From assembly GCA_031260235.1 (NCBI GenBank), contig JAIRKG010000035.1, forward strand, positions 1-7,727: a stretch of 7,727 nt of DNA, given 5' to 3'. The notes beneath the pieces were generated by a model. That model did not search any database and had not been told where the DNA came from. It worked only from the letters and a program-made list of their open reading frames with translations. Positions 6,559 through 7,727 of the stretch are shown one piece after another (within the stretch, counting starts at the first letter, position 1; each line of letters starts with the position of its first letter). The DNA comes from Dysgonamonadaceae bacterium. Lineage in GTDB: Bacteria > Bacteroidota > Bacteroidia > Bacteroidales > Azobacteroidaceae. The position numbers were made by a program, and so were the translations under genes.

Positions 6559-7727
6559 ATGAAAAAAACATACCCTCTCGAACTCAACACCATGCCCGGC
6601 TTCGCCGGATCGTCGGCATACTATCTGCGCTACGAAGACCCGCACAACGACCAAGAACTTGTTTCCAAAGACGCCAACGAATATTGGGGAAATGTCGATT
6701 TATACGTCGGCGGAACGGAACATGCCACAGGGCATTTGATTTACAGCCGTTTCTGGAACAAATTTTTATATGACATGGGAATTACGGCAAACGACGAGCC
6801 GTTTCAAAAACTGATTAACCAGGGAATGATTCAGGGACGGAGTAATTTCGTATACCGAATTAAAAACACCAATACTTTCGTTTCTTCCGGGCTGAAGAGC
6901 CAATATGACGTAACGCCAATTCATGTTGACGTTAATATTGTAGATAATAATATCCTTGATATAGAAGCGTTCCGTGATTGGAATCCCGAATACAAAACCG
7001 CCGAATTTATTTTGGAAGACAGTAAATATATCTGTGGTTGGGCTGTTGAAAAAATGTCGAAATCCATGTTTAATGTCGTCAATCCCGACAACGTCGTAGA
7101 AAAATATGGAGCCGACACTTTGCGCCTGTACGAGATGTTCCTCGGTCCTGTCGAACAGTCCAAACCATGGGATACCAATGGGATTGACGGCGTTTCGAGA
7201 TTCCTGTGCAAGTTTTGGAACCTGTTTTTCAATGGCGATACATTTGCCGTTTCCGACGAGCAGCCAACAGCTGAAGAATTGAAATCTATCCATAAATTAA
7301 TCAAGAAAGTCGGGAAGGATATTGAGAATTTTTCATTCAACACTTCTGTTGCCGCATTCATGATTTGCGCCAACGAACTGGCGGCTTTGAAATGCAACAA
7401 ACGTGCCATCCTGTCTGATTTCGTCATCGTTTTAGCGCCTTTCGCCCCGCATATTGCCGAAGAATTATGGCACAGGCTGGGAAATGAAACAACCGTTTGT
7501 GACGCCGTATTTCCGGAATATAATGAAGAATACCTGAAAGAAAATTCGGTGAAATACACCGTTTCTTTCAATGGGAAAGTCCGTTTTACGATGGATTTCC
7601 CAATAGATACGATAAAAGAAGAAGTCGAAAAAGCGGTTTTAGCCAACGAAAGTTCACAGAAGTGGCTGGAAGGAAAAACGCCTAAAAAAGTGATTGTTGT
7701 ACAGGGTAAAATTGTGAACGTTGTTGT
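6559..7727 (+). CDS. leuS: Leucyl-tRNA synthetase, C-terminal portion only, with its own start codon; 3' end outside window
   Basis: 389 codons are open to the window edge. LeuRS charges tRNA-Leu with leucine; this part covers the second half of the class I core and the tRNA-binding domains. Conserved stretches: [20 protein letters not shown] (11-30), [20 protein letters not shown] (45-64), INQGMIQG (86-93), the ATP-binding [14 protein letters not shown] with KMSKS at 165-169, [15 protein letters not shown] (183-197) and [11 protein letters not shown] (199-209). The anticodon-binding region includes ENFSFNTSV (256-264) and [13 protein letters not shown] (292-304). The final [14 protein letters not shown] (376-389) is close to where LeuRS proteins end, so the stop is probably only a few codons away. 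Missing are the HIGH motif, the first half of the core and the CP1 editing domain: full-length LeuRS has about 860-940 residues. In this frame there is a stop at 6535-6537, then ATG 6559 after an A-rich leader. No internal stop or frameshift is seen. Alternatives are a split subunit, a truncated paralogue or an assembly join. Confidence 0.9.
   Translation, partial: MKKTYPLELNTMPGFAGSSAYYLRYEDPHNDQELVSKDANEYWGNVDLYVGGTEHATGHLIYSRFWNKFLYDMGITANDEPFQKLINQGMIQGRSNFVYRIKNTNTFVSSGLKSQYDVTPIHVDVNIVDNNILDIEAFRDWNPEYKTAEFILEDSKYICGWAVEKMSKSMFNVVNPDNVVEKYGADTLRLYEMFLGPVEQSKPWDTNGIDGVSRFLCKFWNLFFNGDTFAVSDEQPTAEELKSIHKLIKKVGKDIENFSFNTSVAAFMICANELAALKCNKRAILSDFVIVLAPFAPHIAEELWHRLGNETTVCDAVFPEYNEEYLKENSVKYTVSFNGKVRFTMDFPIDTIKEEVEKAVLANESSQKWLEGKTPKKVIVVQGKIVNVV

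Noticed and set aside
6766..7646. Two overlapping minus-strand open frames opposite the leuS segment
   Set aside because: The plus strand encodes clear LeuRS motifs throughout, so these are shadows.
1..7727. CRISPR array, tRNA genes or insertion sequence in the window
   Set aside because: No spaced identical repeats of 25 bp or more, no cloverleaf or TTCGA-type T-loop context in the intergenic gaps, and no transposase-like frame. The only repeats are the short heptamers.

Overview
The window reads as chromosomal DNA from a member of the Bacteroidetes, most likely Bacteroidales; I cannot place it more finely. The protein sequences point there (a long signal peptidase I with a wide insertion, a PpiD-like foldase, a Bacteroidetes-type leucyl-tRNA synthetase segment). 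So do the A-rich leaders without clear Shine-Dalgarno sites and a promoter matching the TTTG / TAnnTTTG pattern of this phylum. No tRNA, rRNA, CRISPR array or transposase gene is visible.

Layout. Left block, plus strand: the 3' end of a PpiD/SurA-like periplasmic foldase gene (2-709), a 98-bp gap filled with facing arrays of a 7-bp repeat (716-807), then rlmN (808-1827), encoding the radical-SAM methyltransferase for 23S rRNA A2503. Middle block, minus strand, converging on rlmN with a 23-bp gap: fabD (4913-4053), dapB (3992-3276) and lepB (3263-1851), spaced 60 and 12 bp apart and plausibly one transcript. These are housekeeping genes for fatty-acid synthesis, lysine/peptidoglycan precursor synthesis and removal of secretory signal peptides. 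Right block, plus strand, divergent from fabD: a 507-residue protein I cannot assign a function to (5008-6531), then, 27 bp further on, an open frame from 6559 to the window end.

The right-hand frame is the main surprise. It encodes the C-terminal part of leucyl-tRNA synthetase (second half of the catalytic core with KMSKS, anticodon-binding domain, C-terminal domain) and begins with its own ATG. The N-terminal half, with the HIGH motif and the CP1 editing domain, is absent: the DNA upstream encodes the unrelated 507-residue protein and, beyond it, the fabD block. It may be a naturally split synthetase, a truncated paralogue, a rearrangement breakpoint or an assembly join. The sequence alone does not decide between them.

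The other points worth following are the converging heptamer repeats, which form a near-palindrome ending exactly at the rlmN start codon, and the overlapping divergent promoters between fabD and the 507-residue gene. The rest is ordinary core-genome content.
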